Made by a program: the position numbers and the translations under genes. Positions 49,441 to 59,425 of a stretch of DNA of 64,000 nucleotides are shown in pieces. The notes beneath the pieces are model-generated. The model was not told where the DNA came from and ran no database searches. It saw only the letters and a list, made by a program, of their open reading frames with translations. The first letter of the stretch is position 1. Every line of letters begins with the position of its first letter. The stretch is from Rhytidiadelphus loreus (taxonomy: Eukaryota; Streptophyta; Bryopsida; Hypnales; Hylocomiaceae): contig OX344764.1 of NCBI GenBank assembly GCA_947034895.1, positions 57,517,348 to 57,581,347 of the forward strand. Reading direction: 5' to 3'.

Positions 49441-51250
49441 GACTGCTTTACACCTAGAGTTTGGAACAATTCTCCTTGAGGCCAATTGCATGAAATCCAA
49501 TGCAAATGATTTGTTGAAAAAAATGATATTTTAATTTTAAAACATTGAATTGAATTGGACATTGGCCCTAAGGTCAAGAATTGGCCTTCCATTCTTAATG
49601 CACCCAATTCATTGAGTTCAAGCCATGTCAAATCATGTCTTTTTTTAATGAAAAATTCATTTCACTCTCGATTTCACTAAATTGGTTGGGCCTTTAGGGG
49701 TAAAAGGATTTGGACTAATTTCACTCTTTTGTCCATTTACAAGTGAGAAATTTGGGCCTTTTACATAATAAATTAGAACAACCTTTAGGTGTAAAATAGT
49801 CCTAAGTAGATTTTTTCTTTGTAAATTTCTTTGAGAATATAACTAAAAGATCATATAGTTTGTCACTCTAATTATTTTTTTATGATTGACAAAAGATAAA
49901 TTCCAAAATTTCATATTTTGTAGTCATTTTTGAAGACTACAAATCTTGAAGATGATGAAGTAATAGCAAGGCAACTTAGAATCTAATGCACAAGTAACCA
50001 CAAATTTCAAACAATTAAAGGAAGTATTTTCAAAATTATAAAGAATATTAAAACAAACATATTGAAGACCTTTTGTAAAGTTGCCTTTAGAATATGATGT
50101 CTCAAAATAGACAATTTATCTACAATAACCTTATTCCAATTCTAGTCTCAAGCCTTAAACTCTATCTTCAACTCTATTCTTCATCTCAAACTCTTAAATG
50201 CTCTACTATCTACAAGTAAAAACTTTAGGTAGATTGTACATCAATGGAAAGAAGAAAGAATGCTCAATATAAATCCATAGTACTAATTTTTTGGAAGAGT
50301 GAGTACTAATTATTATGGTTTTAAAAATTGATATTACTATCTTTAACCTCTAATTTACTATGGTGTATTGAGACCCAAAACTACACTTAAAAAAACAACT
50401 TTTATCCACAGCAAGGTTGAAATCTTCATCCACATTTATTCCTTAACAAATACAATTGTAGGATCATTTAGTTAACTTGTTCAAATACATCTTTCTAAAA
50501 AATCATCACTAATTGCAAGTTCAATATGTATGAAGTTCCCAAAGTAGTTGTTTTAGTCCTTGACAAAGATGAAGATTTGTCTTTCAACATTTTAGAAAAA
50601 AACATATATAGCTCAGACTATGACTTGAATGTGCACTTTAGTCGGTATGTTGGAAATGGGTTGAGATTACAAGAAAAAAACTTTACCTAAAAAACTTTAA
50701 AAATAATTTAAAAGTAGAAGGTAGAATAGATGAAAGAAAAAACTATATCTCTAATGACATTGGTCAATTTGAGAATTATAAATCCCAATGGTGAGAATGT
50801 TTTAGTTTACAATAGGTATCTTTCTTTGAAAATTTTGAAAATTGAAAAATTGAGTTCAAAAAAACAACTCTATATGTTTTTCTACCTTCATTGCCTACAA
50901 AATAAAACTCTTCATAACCTTCACTTCCTTATTTGGAATTAAATGGTTCAATTGTTTTTTAGTAGATACCAATCTACAATATCACTTTAAATTAATTGTT
51001 ATTTTTTTAGAATACATTTTTAGTTGTTTGCTTTGATACTAAAGTTTACAAAAAAAAAACTATAAGTTTTGCAATATTTTTCATAATGATGTCAATAAAA
51101 GATTTACATGTAATAAAAGATGATCAACATCTAAACAAAAAGAAATCATACAATGAATTTCAAATCAAGAAGTCAATAAATTTAGCCTCAGTTCTCAAAA
51201 AAACCAAAGTAGACTCTTCAATCAATTAGGGGTTGATTCAAACACTTCAT
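48441..51250. other. AT-rich non-coding stretch
   Basis: No gene supported. Contains a CT microsatellite at 49401-49436. Two diverged copies of a motif (gaggccaattgca followed by tgaaatcc/caaaatttgag) occur near 49250 and 49480. Confidence 0.5.
49401..49436. repeat. (CT)n microsatellite
   Basis: About sixteen CT units with a single break near the left end. Confidence 0.95.
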
Positions 51251-51431
51251 GGTTAATTAGGGTTTTTTTTGTTTTTTTTGAACAAATGGGAAACCCACTG
51301 CATTAAAAACAAACCGAGAACAGTACAACAGCCAAGCCCGGAGGCTGGACAAATGAAGAGGTAAGAGCAAAAGAGAAAACAAAAGAGAAAAAACCGGAAG
51401 AAGCACGGAAGCAAAACCTAGGCTACAAGAA

Positions 51432-54400
51432 CTAGCAAGCAGTGGGGGGACACTGGTGCCAACTAATGAGACCGTCCTCCCTAGAGGCAAGGACGTGGGA
51501 TTTAAGCCAAATTTTATCAAACTTGGACCAAATGTGGGAGGCTAGGTGAGGTTGATGACGAGCGGCAGTCTTGGCTTTCAGGTGAGCAGCACGACCAGAA
51601 TCGAGAAGAGCATCCCAAAGCGCTTGTTGGATGACCCCCTTTGGCCATTGGTCTTGGGAAAAAACCTTGCGGTTACGAGCAATCCAGATGATCCAAAGTG
51701 AGGAGCCTCGAAGGATAGACCAAATAATTCTCACACTAAGAAACCTCCTTGGAAGTGTAGTGCCAAAAATACAAAGAGTGTAGCCAAAGCGAGGATGAGG
51801 ACCCATGATAGGTTGAGCTCCAATAAGGTGATGAATGATGGACTGCGCATAGTTCCACACCTCCGTGGCACGAGGGCAGTGATAGAATCTGTGAATGGGG
51901 GTTTCGTCAACACCAAAGGTGCAGCAATTGCACCTCATATCCAAGCCCGAGAGAATTCTCGCACGCCAAGAGTGGACTGCCACAGCATTATGCCAAACAG
52001 ACCACATAAAAGCAGCCTCCTTGTGTGACCTAGCTTTGAGCCACACATCCTTCCAGTCTGGTTTAAAGGAAGGGGAAAGAATACCTGGCCACTTGGATGG
52101 GATGGATCGCTTTGGTTGGCGAGGTTGGAGAAGGAGTTGTCTAGCTTGTGAAGTGGAGTAAGATAGGAGTGGCTTCCCATTACACCAAGACCACCTGCCA
52201 GGATTAAAAACTTGGGATTGGATGACTCCTGAGAAGTATAACTCCGGAGGTCGATTGCGGCTTTTTTGGAGCTCAATAATACGAATTCGGCGGACATGTC
52301 CGGTGTGGGTCTCTATAGAGTTTGACCGAGGCAATAAAGACAATTGTCTGGAGTTCATCCCGACCACAGCTTGAGATGGGGCATTAAAAAGTGATATAGA
52401 TTGAGGCGCAGTTTGGAAGGTCACACCATCGAAGCCAGATGCTTGCCAAACTACCATTGGTAATGGGTCTTCCATGGTATGGAAAATACCTAGCCAATCG
52501 CCCTTTTGTGTGGTACTGAAATTGCTAGTGAGTAATGTTCTCCAATCGTTGGGGATGCAAGAGATCAAATAAAACCATTGAATTTGTTCTTCCTCAAATA
52601 GTTTAAAGGAAGAGCAAATATCGGCCCATGGTCGGAAGTCTTTGGTATTTATGTCCCAAAGATCAGCAATTGTCTTTAATCCATTCTTCGCAAGGGACCG
52701 AGCTCTATCCATGTCAAAGTTGAAGTTAGCACCTATGAAGCAAGTAGTCCACCATATGCTTGTGGAGAGAACCTCATCCGCATTTGTTGGTGGTGAAATT
52801 TCAATGTACTTGGTGAGTCGTCTCCAAGCAGCTGTGACTCTATTCCAAACTCTAGAGCCTCTGGTAACGGAGTGCCCTGGGACCATGAGCCAGGCTTGAG
52901 ATGTGAACCAGTACCCTTGGATGGGGTTGGGCTTCATTTTGTTAATCCGGTATCTGAAGAGAATCTTGAGATTGGATATACCAGGTTCAATAGCAAAAAT
53001 GATCCATTTGGCAAGAAGTGCCGTCAGGGAAATCTCCGGGTCCAAAAGTTTAAGGCCCCCAACTAATTTGGGAAGACAACAATCATCCCAATTGACTCTT
53101 GTACGTGTCGTATGTTCAGTCCCACTCCATAAATAATTGCGCAGCTGTCCTCTAATTGATCTGATAGCTTGGATAGATCCACTCCAAATGGCTATAAAGT
53201 AGTATAGAGTTGAGAGGAGGATGGCATTAACCACCGTGACACGACCTGCAAGAGATAAGCGTTGGGTTGTCCAATAGGTAAGTTTCTTGGATATCTTCTG
53301 CTGAAGAAAGTCATCAATGGCCGGGGTTTCCAAAGTAATACCGAAGGGGGCCCCCAAGAGCTTAGATAAAGATCCAATGGGGTCCCAAGTCAGGCCAAAC
53401 TGGTCAAGCCATGCTGGTTTTAGAAGCCTAGAGAACCAATAGCAAATACTTTTGGTCCAATTGATGATGAGTCTAGAGGCAGATCCAAACGTGTCCAACA
53501 AAGAGATAGTGTTGCGCAAATCCTCCTCATGTCCTTTGATAGATAGACCAGTGTCATCAGCATATTGGGACATGAGTTGTTGGAGGTCACAGTCTGGGAG
53601 GCAAATGCCATGAATTTTGCCTTGGCGTTGTTCCTTAGCGGCGGCCATGTTTAATGCCTCTCCAATAAGGAGAAAGAGATAGGGTGCTAATGGGCATCCT
53701 TGTCTAACACCACGTTGGATGGGAAAGGACGTGGTGGCCTTCCCATTGAGTAGTACTATGGCAGAGGCATCTTTCAAAAGCATAGAAACTAAATTAATGA
53801 AGGAGTCATGAATCCCTAGCTTCACCATCACTTGAAATAGGAACTCCCATGATATGACATCATATGCTTTTGTGAAATCAAGTTTGAGGAAAATAAGGTC
53901 TTGGTTGGACTCCCTGGCCCACTCTACCGTCTCATACTGTAGTAAAATATTACTAAGAATATGGCGTGAGGGAAGAAAGGCCGATTGCTCGGGACTAATA
54001 ACTTCTCTCAAAAGGTTTTGTAGTCTGATCTGCAAGGCCTTAGCCACTATTTTGTACAAGACATTGAGGAGGGTGATAGGGTGCCAATTTGACAAGTCTG
54101 CGTGATCTCCTGCTTTAAAGATAAGAGCAATGGTACCGGATGTCATACCAGATGGAAAGTGGCCTTGGGTGACTGAGTGCTGGACCATATTGAAGAAATC
54201 CGTACCGATAATATCCCAAAACCGCAAAAAGAACTCGGTGGTAACACCATCTGGACCTGGGCTGCATCCCTTGGCCATTGATGTCAGGGCATTGAGAAGT
54301 TCTACCTCCGTGAGAGGCCTGTCAAGTTATTGAGCCATGTCTGGTGAAAACTTCTGGTGAACGGACGCAAGGATTGAGTCGCTATTTGCTCTCAATTCTG

Positions 54401-55685
54401 CGCTGCGAGGCTCCTGCAAATACAGCTTGGAATAAAACTTCGAGCAAATTTGGTCGAGTTCCCCCGCCTCATGCCTGATGACTCCTTGGTCGTCCCTAAG
54501 TTCAGTTATCGACGATGTGGATGGGGTATCTCGCACGGCTTTGAAGAACTCCGCAGACAGTTTGTCACCGTGAAGTCTCCAGCGAGCACGGGATCTAAGC
54601 TTGCGGCCTTCACTTTTCCGATTCTCAAGTTCCATGAGTGTCGACTTGATAGCGGATACCGCTTGTTGGAGAAGGGGACAAAGGGGCGTGTTCTACAACT
54701 TGATGGTCGTCTGTTCTAGATTTGTTCGAATAGCCTCTTCAAAGGCCCTATTGTCCTTGGATATGCGAATGTAGTACCCCCTATAAAAGCGAGTAACTCG
54801 CCTAAGTTTTGAGAAGAATGGTTGCTGGAGCATCGCTGTCCAGATATCGCGGATTGTAGAATCTGTCTCCTGAAAATGGATTGAAGACATCACCCAGCGA
54901 CTTGGCCGGGGGGGCGAGCTGGCCAGATCTATCACCAGTGAAATCGGGGAGTGATCCGATCTGGTGTTATCACCACGGATCTTATACTCGAGAATTTTCC
55001 TGCCACCGGTAGCCGAGTCAGGGAAGACGTAGCATCGGTCCAAACGGGCCATAATACATGCATCGTTTTGCCTTCCATTGTCCCATGAGTAAAGAAGGGA
55101 TGGAGGTGTAAGTGGAAATTCGGAGACTTGCAACTCAGCCTTCAATCCATTAAATAATATTCTCTCGTTTGCGGTCATAGACTTCCCGCAAAGGCTGGAT
55201 TTATCTGATCGACGTTCCACCATATTAAAGTCGCCAAGGAGAATCCACCTGCAAAGTTTCGGGAGCTCTCTTGTCATGGTCTCCCACAGAATCTTGCGGT
55301 GGTGAGGGGCATGGGGCGCATACACGTTCACAAATCCAAGGTCGCCTCCTGAGATGTGCTGAAGAATGAACCACTGCACTCTTCCACCGAGGAGTGAGCC
55401 ACACTGGGAAATGAGTTTTGCCCATCTGGGTGATACAAGCGAGGCAACCCCACCTTTGCCTGCATTGCTCCCCTCCATCGTATAGCCAACTGCAGCTTCA
55501 GTACAAAACGTCATGGCTTGCCTCCACAGGGTCCTGTCAAGGTTGAGAGCACCTTGGCCTCTAAGTTTGTGCTCTTGAAGAAAAATGAAATCTACAGGAT
55601 TGTTTCTGATATATTGTCGGATATTGTCAATAGCAGAGGGGTCATTCAACCCTCGTATGTTTTGCAAAAGGATCTTGATCTTCAT
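51432..55685 (-). pseudogene. LINE ORF2: endonuclease and reverse transcriptase, broken
   Basis: A single frame from ATG at 55685 to TAG at 51432-51434, interrupted by TAG at 54693-54695 and TAA at 54327-54329 (1,418 codons in all). The N-terminal 250 residues form an APE-type endonuclease: QNIRGLND (residue 8), FLQEHK with Glu38, GDFN with Asp152, and SDHSPI with Asp244-His245. The reverse transcriptase begins before SPGPDGVT (about residue 475). It has FLKLDFTKAYD, QRGVRQGCPLAPYLF, the catalytic YADD near residues 708-711, and KLLGAPFG. The C-terminal part has a zf-RVT-like segment (MWSVWHNAV … CNCCTFGVDETPIHRFYHCP … VW). No RNase H domain is visible. All catalytic motifs are intact, so the breaks are recent relative to insertion. 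Both stops would come from a Gln codon by one C-to-T change. Confidence 0.9.
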
Positions 55686-57114
55686 GCTCTTCGTGGATCG
55701 AGAGATTTCCCAGCGCTCTCTACGCGATCAGGTGAGGGGAGTTGTTTATAACCCCAAGACGCAAGAGGATTGACTTGCGAACTCGAATTGGCACGCGCCT
55801 GTTGGGAGCGCGGTTGACTGGCATTGTTTCGATTTCGAGCAGAGGCTCTGAGGTGACGAATTGAGAGGTCCCCAGCCATCGATGCTAGAGGCAGAGGGTC
55901 TTGAGCCAGCCATTGGGGGAGAGACCCGGAGATGTGATGGTAGACCCTGATCGCCAAGCTCGTACCGCCGTCTGGGGATATCGATGGCGAAGAAGGCCGA
56001 TGGTGAAGTCTGAAGTCTGGTAGACTGGGAAAAGCTTCCGGAAGTGGATCATTAGCCAGTAGGGTGTCTAACGACGGTAAGGATAGAATGGAATTATTTC
56101 GAACAAGGTTAAGGGAGGAAGATGGTTGTACCAGGGGCGGGTTAGGGGAGTAGGGAACGTCCGCATTAGAACACTAGAAGAAAACTATGTTTTACTTCAT
56201 AGAAACTGCGTTGTACTCAACAGAAAAGTATCATCTAGATTTTGTTGAGTTCACCTTTTGTAATGCAAAATTTTGTGTTCCAACTATTCAACACAAAATT
56301 TGACAAGTAAAATGCAGATTTTTGACAAGTAAAACGCAGAATTTTGTATTAGAGTGCAAAATTTTGTGTTATAAAGGGAGACCTCAACAAAATCCAGATG
56401 ATACTTTTTTGTTGAGTACAACGCAGTTTCTATGAAGTAAAACATAGTTTCTTCTAGTTTTCTTCTAGTGGAAAGAGGGATGATGGGGTGGTTGGCTTGT
56501 GCTGCAGGTCGGGTGTCTAATGAAGGTCGGCTGGTAGAGGCAGGTTGTGGGGTGAAGCTAGGGGGAGGATGTGCTGTTTTAAATGGAGCCGTATGAGGTA
56601 CAGGTGAGGCAGAGCAAATGGGGTTACTTGGCGCTGGGGGAGTTAACGGGCTAAGTTGGAGATTGCGAGGTGCTAAATGAGTTGGGGTGCTACCAGCTTC
56701 CTCAGGAAGTGATCGAACGAAATCAAAGATGTGGTTAGGTTGGTCATTTGATCTAAGGGATGGAGGATCAGGTAGAACCTACGAAGACAGGGAGGCAGGG
56801 TTACCTATCCCAAGCGAGCCGGAGTCTGGGCGTCGAAGGAGGGGCAGGTTCGCATCTCGGAGGTCCTCCTGGCCGCTGAGCTCCACGTGGTCGAAGGGCA
56901 GCAGAGCAGCTAGGTCGTCGTATTGTTCCAGTCCGCGGTCTAGTTGCAGCGGGTCGTCACGATCTAGATGTGGAATTGCCTCTTGTTCATCTCTTCTCCG
57001 CTCCATAGAAACTCGACGAGCCCAGTAATGGCTAGAACTTGCTGGCGTGGGGGATCGACGGGGACGGCGAAAAAAATTATGTCGTCGATTCTTGACTTCG
57101 ATGAATCCATCCAT
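55682..57114 (-). pseudogene. LINE ORF1, broken by one TAG and a nested MITE
   Basis: Starts at ATG 57114 (MDGFIEVKNRRHNFFRRPRR, strongly basic) and runs in one frame to an in-frame TAG at 56779-56781, then on to the MITE at 56172-56470. If the MITE and one copy of its GAA target duplication are discounted, the frame continues to the TGA at 55682-55684. The protein would be about 377 residues. It is rich in Pro, Ser and Arg with no CCHC zinc knuckle and no RRM motif that I could see, so it is an atypical ORF1; a nucleic-acid-binding role is inferred only from the basic N-terminus and the position. Its stop overlaps the ORF2 start as ATGA (55682-55685). Confidence 0.75.
56172..56470. mobile_element. 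CACTA-type MITE nested in LINE ORF1
   Basis: Begins CACTAGAAG at 56172 and ends CTTCTAGTG at 56470. GAA is duplicated at 56169-56171 and 56471-56473, a 3-bp target duplication as expected for the CACTA/En-Spm class. Terminal inverted repeats span about 78 bases (sharing gttttacttcatagaaactg and gtatcatct) with an extra 10-base duplication of the tip (ctagaagaaa) at the right end. The centre has smaller repeats of gcaaaattttgtgtt and gacaagtaaaa. It carries no coding sequence. Confidence 0.85.
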
Positions 57115-57389
57115 GTCTGGTAAGGGTGGGTCTCGGTGGGATGGTGCCTATTCCCATGACGTTGGTATCTCCGATTGGATGATGCCTTGGACTGTGAGCT
57201 ACCCGCTGGGGCACGTCGCTGCGGAAGATGAGACGTCGTTGGGATTTGAGGAGCGTGGGTTAATTAGGGTTTTCATATGCATAACAAAAAAATACATAGT
57301 AAAATTTCAAGCTTTAATCTTTGCAATAGGGGTATATATACAAATCTCAAATTATAGTAATTATCACTACTATACATTTGATTTATGGA

Positions 57390-57610
57390 AAGACCTATAG
57401 TCAGAAATAGGGACCTATGACTCATCTTGTTTGAAAATTCATAAGTAATTCAAAAATGCTTCAAAAAATACAAAACGACTTGGATTACAATCAGAATCTT
57501 TTTTTTGTGTGTGAAAAATGAGCTAAAAATAATCCCATACAAGAAATGACATGAAAAAAGCGAACCAGCCCTTAAGTGCACGCAGTTTAAGAGCCTCCTA
57601 CCTTAGTTAT
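57390..57610. repeat. Dispersed repeat, copy 2 (partner 38340-38570)
   Basis: Same order of landmarks as at 38340-38570: cataagtaattcaaaaatgct, aaaaatgagctaaaaat, ccagcccttaa. It lies just outside the LINE's right target duplication, so it is not part of the LINE. Confidence 0.55.
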
Positions 57611-58239
57611 TAATGTGAAATGGACTAGGGCAGGAAATAGCGTAGGCCAGTCCAAACAGTGCACGCACATTTATAAGGTGAGGGTTCCCATACACTGAGC
57701 TTTATTTAATTTAAAAAGAAAAACATTTCTCGATGTCTGTGAGGACTCATCTCGTTGAATGAACCTCATTTTTAATTTTAATAAAAAAAATAAAAATAAA
57801 AAAACCTCACTCAGAAGTTTGACCCTGGTCCTGCTTTTTTGAGAGCCAAGACTGCCCAATATAGTCAAACTGAACCTGGTAATCAATTGTCCAGGGGTGA
57901 CATTCGATTTTCGTCCTGTTGAAGCATGCCACGTGGATTCCTATTTCTTTTTCTTTTTGTGAATCCAGGCAGGGCTCCCAGTTTGGTACTTTGGCCACAC
58001 CGTCTTAAATAACTTAATTCAGGCCTGTTTATCCAAACGGCATTGGCCAGCCTGGATTAACTTGGTTGTCCCCTAGGGAGTCGCTCCACTAGCTGGATCC
58101 ATTCAGTTGGGCCTCAATTTTTTTCTTCTAAAATTACAGGAACCACTGATTATCTGATTTTACCAATAATTTGGAAAATTGATCATTTCTCCGGCTAAGG
58201 TAAGTTAGTTTGTAGGAGAAAGATTAATTTTTACTAGTG

Positions 58240-58720
58240 TGCCTTGTGTCATTGCCACAACCAAAATAAAAGTAAAAGTAATTTTCTGTTCCAAAAATAA
58301 CTTTAAAATTCATGATTTTTGAACTATAGGTCCAAAAGCTACAAAACAAAGTCTATGCACCCCTCCTCGCAAACAACTTTCTAATGGTATCAAAAATGTG
58401 GCCAAGGGATGCACGGTTCTAGAAATCTCACTATAACAAACAAACAAAACAAAACAAATAACCTAACTTAAGGTATGGATTGTCTTTTCATGAGTGTATT
58501 GTTGCCTTAATCAAAATAGAAGTAAAGTAATTTTCTAATTTCTAAAAACTTCAAAAATCAATAACTTTCTTACTATAGGTCTAAATTCCACGAATCAAAG
58601 TCCGTGCCAAAAATATGATCAATGGATACACTGTCTAAGAGATCTCACTATAACAAACTAACAAACAAAACAAACAAATAGACAACCTCGCTTAAGGTAT
58701 TGATTGGCTCTTTATGAAGA
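58240..58720. repeat. Two tandem copies of a dispersed repeat of about 240 bp
   Basis: Copies at about 58240-58475 and 58490-58720 share aatcaaaatagaagtaaa/accaaaataaaagtaaa, actataggtc, agatctcactataacaaac, a CAAA run, and acctaacttaaggtatggattg/acctcgcttaaggtattgattgg. The same family is present reversed at 24275-24490 and 59165-59425. Confidence 0.7.
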
Positions 58721-59164
58721 GGAGGAGGCTTTGCATAAGTAGAATCTACAAGTAAAGTGGGTGTGAAGAGGATTAATCCCTAAGCACTCATCCATCTAAA
58801 TTAGGAAAAAATTTAGGCCAGTAGTAGGCCACAAGTTTTTTGGTAACATGCAGTTATAGTTAAAAAATTATTAATTTTTTTTTGAATCTGATGTGGCACT
58901 ACATTGCCACATCAACGCCACATCAAATTGGTGATTTCAAAAAAATTTAATTGTTTTTTAATTTATTTTTTCTATAAAAAAAATAAAAAAATTATTAATA
59001 TTTTATTTCACCATGGCTAAAAATCAAACAATTTTGTAACAATCTTCTTCATGGTTCAATTTTTTTGTAATGATTAGGTGGATGATGAATGTTGTAAAAA
59101 GTGCATTTCATTCAATTAATATTCATTGAGGCAACTTGCTTTAAGAAAAATTATGTAATAAATA
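58721..59164. other. Non-coding spacer
   Basis: AT-rich; contains gtggcactacattgccacatcaacgccacatc. No gene seen. Confidence 0.5.
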
Positions 59165-59425
59165 TGCATACCTTAAGTTAGATTGTTTATTTTGTTTTGT
59201 TTGTTATGGTGAGATCTCCAAAACCTTGTGTCCCTTGGTCACGTTCTTGATACAACTGAAAAGCTCTCAACAAGGAAGGGTGTACGGGCTTTGTTTTGTA
59301 GCATTCCGATTCACAACAGAAAATATATTGAATTTCAAAGTTTTTATGAATTTTCATATTTAAAAATATATATATATACTTATTTTTAAAGGATTGATAA
59401 TCCAATGGTTGTGGCAATAGGCATA
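59165..59425. repeat. Inverted copy of the 58240-58720 repeat
   Basis: Begins taccttaagttagattg, which reverses the right end of the 58240-58475 copy, followed by a GTTTT run and gttatggtgagatctc, and ends ggttgtggcaat. With the preceding copies it forms a large inverted repeat with a spacer of about 690 bases. Confidence 0.65.

Larger units (their letters stand above)
51251..57273 (-). mobile_element. Nearly full-length L1-type LINE with target duplications
   Basis: The same 16 bases, ggttaattagggtttt, flank the element at 51251-51266 and 57258-57273. In the sense orientation (minus strand) the duplication starts AAAA, as expected from an L1 endonuclease cutting at TTTT/AA-like sites. The body (51267-57257, about 6.0 kb) has a 143-base 5' UTR, ORF1, ORF2, a 3' UTR of about 165 bases and an A-rich tail seen as tttttt/gtttttttt at 51267-51279. 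A 299-base MITE sits in ORF1, so the original LINE was about 5.7 kb. Three in-frame stops make it inactive. The GC content is well above the surroundings. Confidence 0.92.

Noticed and set aside
51257..51520. 87-codon minus-strand frame as a third LINE ORF
   Set aside because: It overlaps the end of ORF2 in another frame and runs into the A-rich tail; the hydrophobic Leu/Ser content is a composition effect.
5018..56781. Reassigned genetic code with TAG or TAA read as Gln, as in some ulvophyte algae
   Set aside because: The intact cyclin has more than 20 Gln codons, all CAG or CAA, and no internal TAG or TAA. The loci with TAG also carry frameshifts. Decay explains both.
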